Assembly: GCF_900156895.1 (NCBI RefSeq)
Contig: NZ_FTPD01000027.1
Span: forward strand, 1-64,000
Origin: Mesorhizobium prunaredense
Lineage (GTDB): Bacteria; Pseudomonadota; Alphaproteobacteria; Rhizobiales; Rhizobiaceae
Direction of reading: 5' to 3'
Length of the DNA stretch: 64,000 nucleotides
The notes beneath the pieces are model-generated. The model saw only the letters and a program-made list of their open reading frames with translations. It was not told where the DNA came from and ran no database searches. A program made the translations under genes and the position numbers. Positions 62,662 to 64,000 of the stretch are shown in pieces. Each line of letters opens with the position of its first letter. The stretch's first letter is position 1.

Positions 62662-64000
62662 CTAGAGCGTCGCTCCGAGGTGCCAGGGCACGAACTCGTT
62701 GTCGCCGTAGCCGAACTCCTCGCTCTTGGTCTTGCGGCCGGAAGCCGTCTCGACGATCAGCTCGAAAATCTCGCGGCCCATGCCGGCAATGGTCTTTTCG
62801 CCCGAGGCGATGACGCCGCAATTCACGTCCATGTCCTCTTCCATCGTGTGGTACATGGTCGAGTTGCTGGCGACCTTGATCGACGGTGTCGGCCGGCAGC
62901 CGAAGCAGGAACCGCGGCCGGTGGTGAAGACGATGACGTTGGCGCCGCCCGCCACCTGGCCGGTGGCGGAAACCGGGTCGTAGCCGGGCGTGTCCATGAA
63001 CACCAAGCCGTGTCCGCTGACCTTCTCGGCATAGCCGAAGACGCCGTTGAGCGGCGTCTGGCCGCCCTTGGCGACGGCGCCAAGCGACTTCTCCAAAATG
63101 GTGGTCAGGCCGCCGCGCTTGTTGCCGGGCGAAGGATTGTTGTCGATGGAGGCGCCATGCTTGGCAACATGGTCCTCCCACCACTTTACATAGCCGTCGA
63201 GCTTGGCGGCGATCTCCGGGGTCGCCGCACGATAGGCCAGCAGATGCTCGGCGCCGTAGATTTCCGTCGTCTCGGAGAGGATGCCGATGCCGCCGACGCC
63301 GGCCAGGATGTCGACGGCGGCGCCCAGCGCAGGATTGGCGGTGATGCCGGACATGCCGTCGGAGCCGCCGCATTGCAGGCCGACGACGATCTCGCTGACC
63401 GGAATCGGCTCACGCTCAAGCTTGCCGATCTCCTCTGATATCTCGGCCAGCACGACCAACGCCTTCTCGACAGATTTGCGCGAGCCGCCGGCTTCCTGGA
63501 TGTTGAAATGGCGTTTCCCCGCGGCGACGCCCTTCTGGCCATAGAGGGTGAGCTGGTTGACCTCGCAGCCGAGACCGACCATCAGCACACCGCCAAAATT
63601 CGGGTGACGGGCATAGCCGGCAAGCGTGCGGTGCAGCACCATCATGCCGTCGCCGGTGGCGCTCATGCCGCAGCCCTGGCCGTGAACGATGGGAACGAAG
63701 CCGTCGATCCCCGGATATCTGGGCAGCAGCCTGCGGTTCGCCTCGTCGGCGATGGCGTGGCAAACGGTGGCCGAGCAATTGACGCTGGCGAGAATGCCGA
63801 TGAAGTTGCGCGTGCCGGCACGGCCGTCAGCGCGGCGGTAGCCCATGAAGGTGCTGGCGCGATCGGCCTCTGTGGCGTGCACGGCCTCGCTCGGCGGCAC
63901 CACCGGCAAACGACCGGATTCGAAGACCAGATTGTGCGAATGGACATGCTCGCCGGGCGCAATGGCTTCAGTGGCGCGGCCGATCGCCTGGGCGTATTTG
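62662..64000 (-). CDS. UxaA-family sugar-acid dehydratase (partial, continues beyond window)
   Basis: At least 445 residues; the frame is open to the last base, so the start lies beyond 64000. The N-terminal SAF-like part is visible (GEHVHSHNLVFESG). The main domain has SVNCSATV, HGQGCGMS, GLGCEVNQ, GLQCGGSDGMSGITANPALG and GRGSCFGCRPTPSIKVASN, the conserved cysteine and histidine motifs of altronate/galactarate dehydratases. They remove water from an aldonate. With the aldo/keto reductase it suggests oxidation of an aldose to an aldonate followed by dehydration. Confidence 0.92.
   Translation of the reverse strand, partial: KYAQAIGRATEAIAPGEHVHSHNLVFESGRLPVVPPSEAVHATEADRASTFMGYRRADGRAGTRNFIGILASVNCSATVCHAIADEANRRLLPRYPGIDGFVPIVHGQGCGMSATGDGMMVLHRTLAGYARHPNFGGVLMVGLGCEVNQLTLYGQKGVAAGKRHFNIQEAGGSRKSVEKALVVLAEISEEIGKLEREPIPVSEIVVGLQCGGSDGMSGITANPALGAAVDILAGVGGIGILSETTEIYGAEHLLAYRAATPEIAAKLDGYVKWWEDHVAKHGASIDNNPSPGNKRGGLTTILEKSLGAVAKGGQTPLNGVFGYAEKVSGHGLVFMDTPGYDPVSATGQVAGGANVIVFTTGRGSCFGCRPTPSIKVASNSTMYHTMEEDMDVNCGVIASGEKTIAGMGREIFELIVETASGRKTKSEEFGYGDNEFVPWHLGATL

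Overview
The window looks like chromosomal DNA of a rhizobial alphaproteobacterium, most likely Mesorhizobium or a close relative. The grounds are GC-rich sequence, many ABC sugar transporters, a second short ftsZ, an initiator tRNA with an A-U pair in its anticodon stem, and several palindromic intergenic repeats of the type common in that genus (recognised from memory, no search run). The first 200 bases hold tRNA-fMet, which in these bacteria usually ends an rRNA operon, so rRNA genes may lie just left of the window.

Layout: 1-560 tRNA-fMet and a DUF6429 protein. 744-1751 short ftsZ. 2016-4062 divergent SDR and uxuA (hexuronate degradation). 4078-14214 a rare-sugar locus: RbsABC-type importer, two FGGY kinases, a DeoR repressor, a class II aldolase, a HAD hydrolase and a TIM-barrel epimerase. 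14329-15918 a gamma-glutamyltranspeptidase gene broken by nested inversions. 15912-22737 a dipeptide-type ABC transporter and an M24 peptidase. 22936-26293 a cupin, a TIM-barrel protein, a Tm-1-like protein and a TetR regulator. 26653-32305 a CUT1 sugar importer with two ATPases and a small membrane protein. 32478-37765 AraC/MFS and TetR/SDR divergent pairs and an amidase. 37777-45741 a small secreted protein and a GntR-controlled sugar or sugar-acid cluster (2-hydroxyacid dehydrogenase, GntR, enolase-superfamily dehydratase, three TIM-barrel isomerases, Gfo/Idh/MocA oxidoreductase). 45729-56557 a C-P lyase phosphonate locus, phnF then phnGHIJKL, a hexapeptide transferase and phnCDEE. 56565-64000 a second RbsABC importer with a zinc alcohol dehydrogenase, an aldo/keto reductase and a UxaA-family dehydratase cut by the window end.

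How the genes work together: nearly everything serves scavenging of sugars, sugar acids, peptides and phosphonates. The clearest regulatory signal is a pair of near-identical control regions, before the CUT1 transporter (26294-26652) and before the isomerase/oxidoreductase operon (42033-42425). Each has an upstream TGGTTCGACCA and, 176-180 bp further on, a TGGTAATACCA embedded in the -10 of a TTGAC-type promoter. This ties the distant transporter to the catabolic genes through the FCD-type GntR at 39189-39905.

Other striking points are the shuffled ggt, two palindromic repeats sitting inside reading frames (17319-17494 and 23413-23459), and a 24-bp tandem duplication covering a start codon at 7101-7148. 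Product names rest on reading the protein sequences by eye. Substrates of the sugar systems are inferred only at class level.
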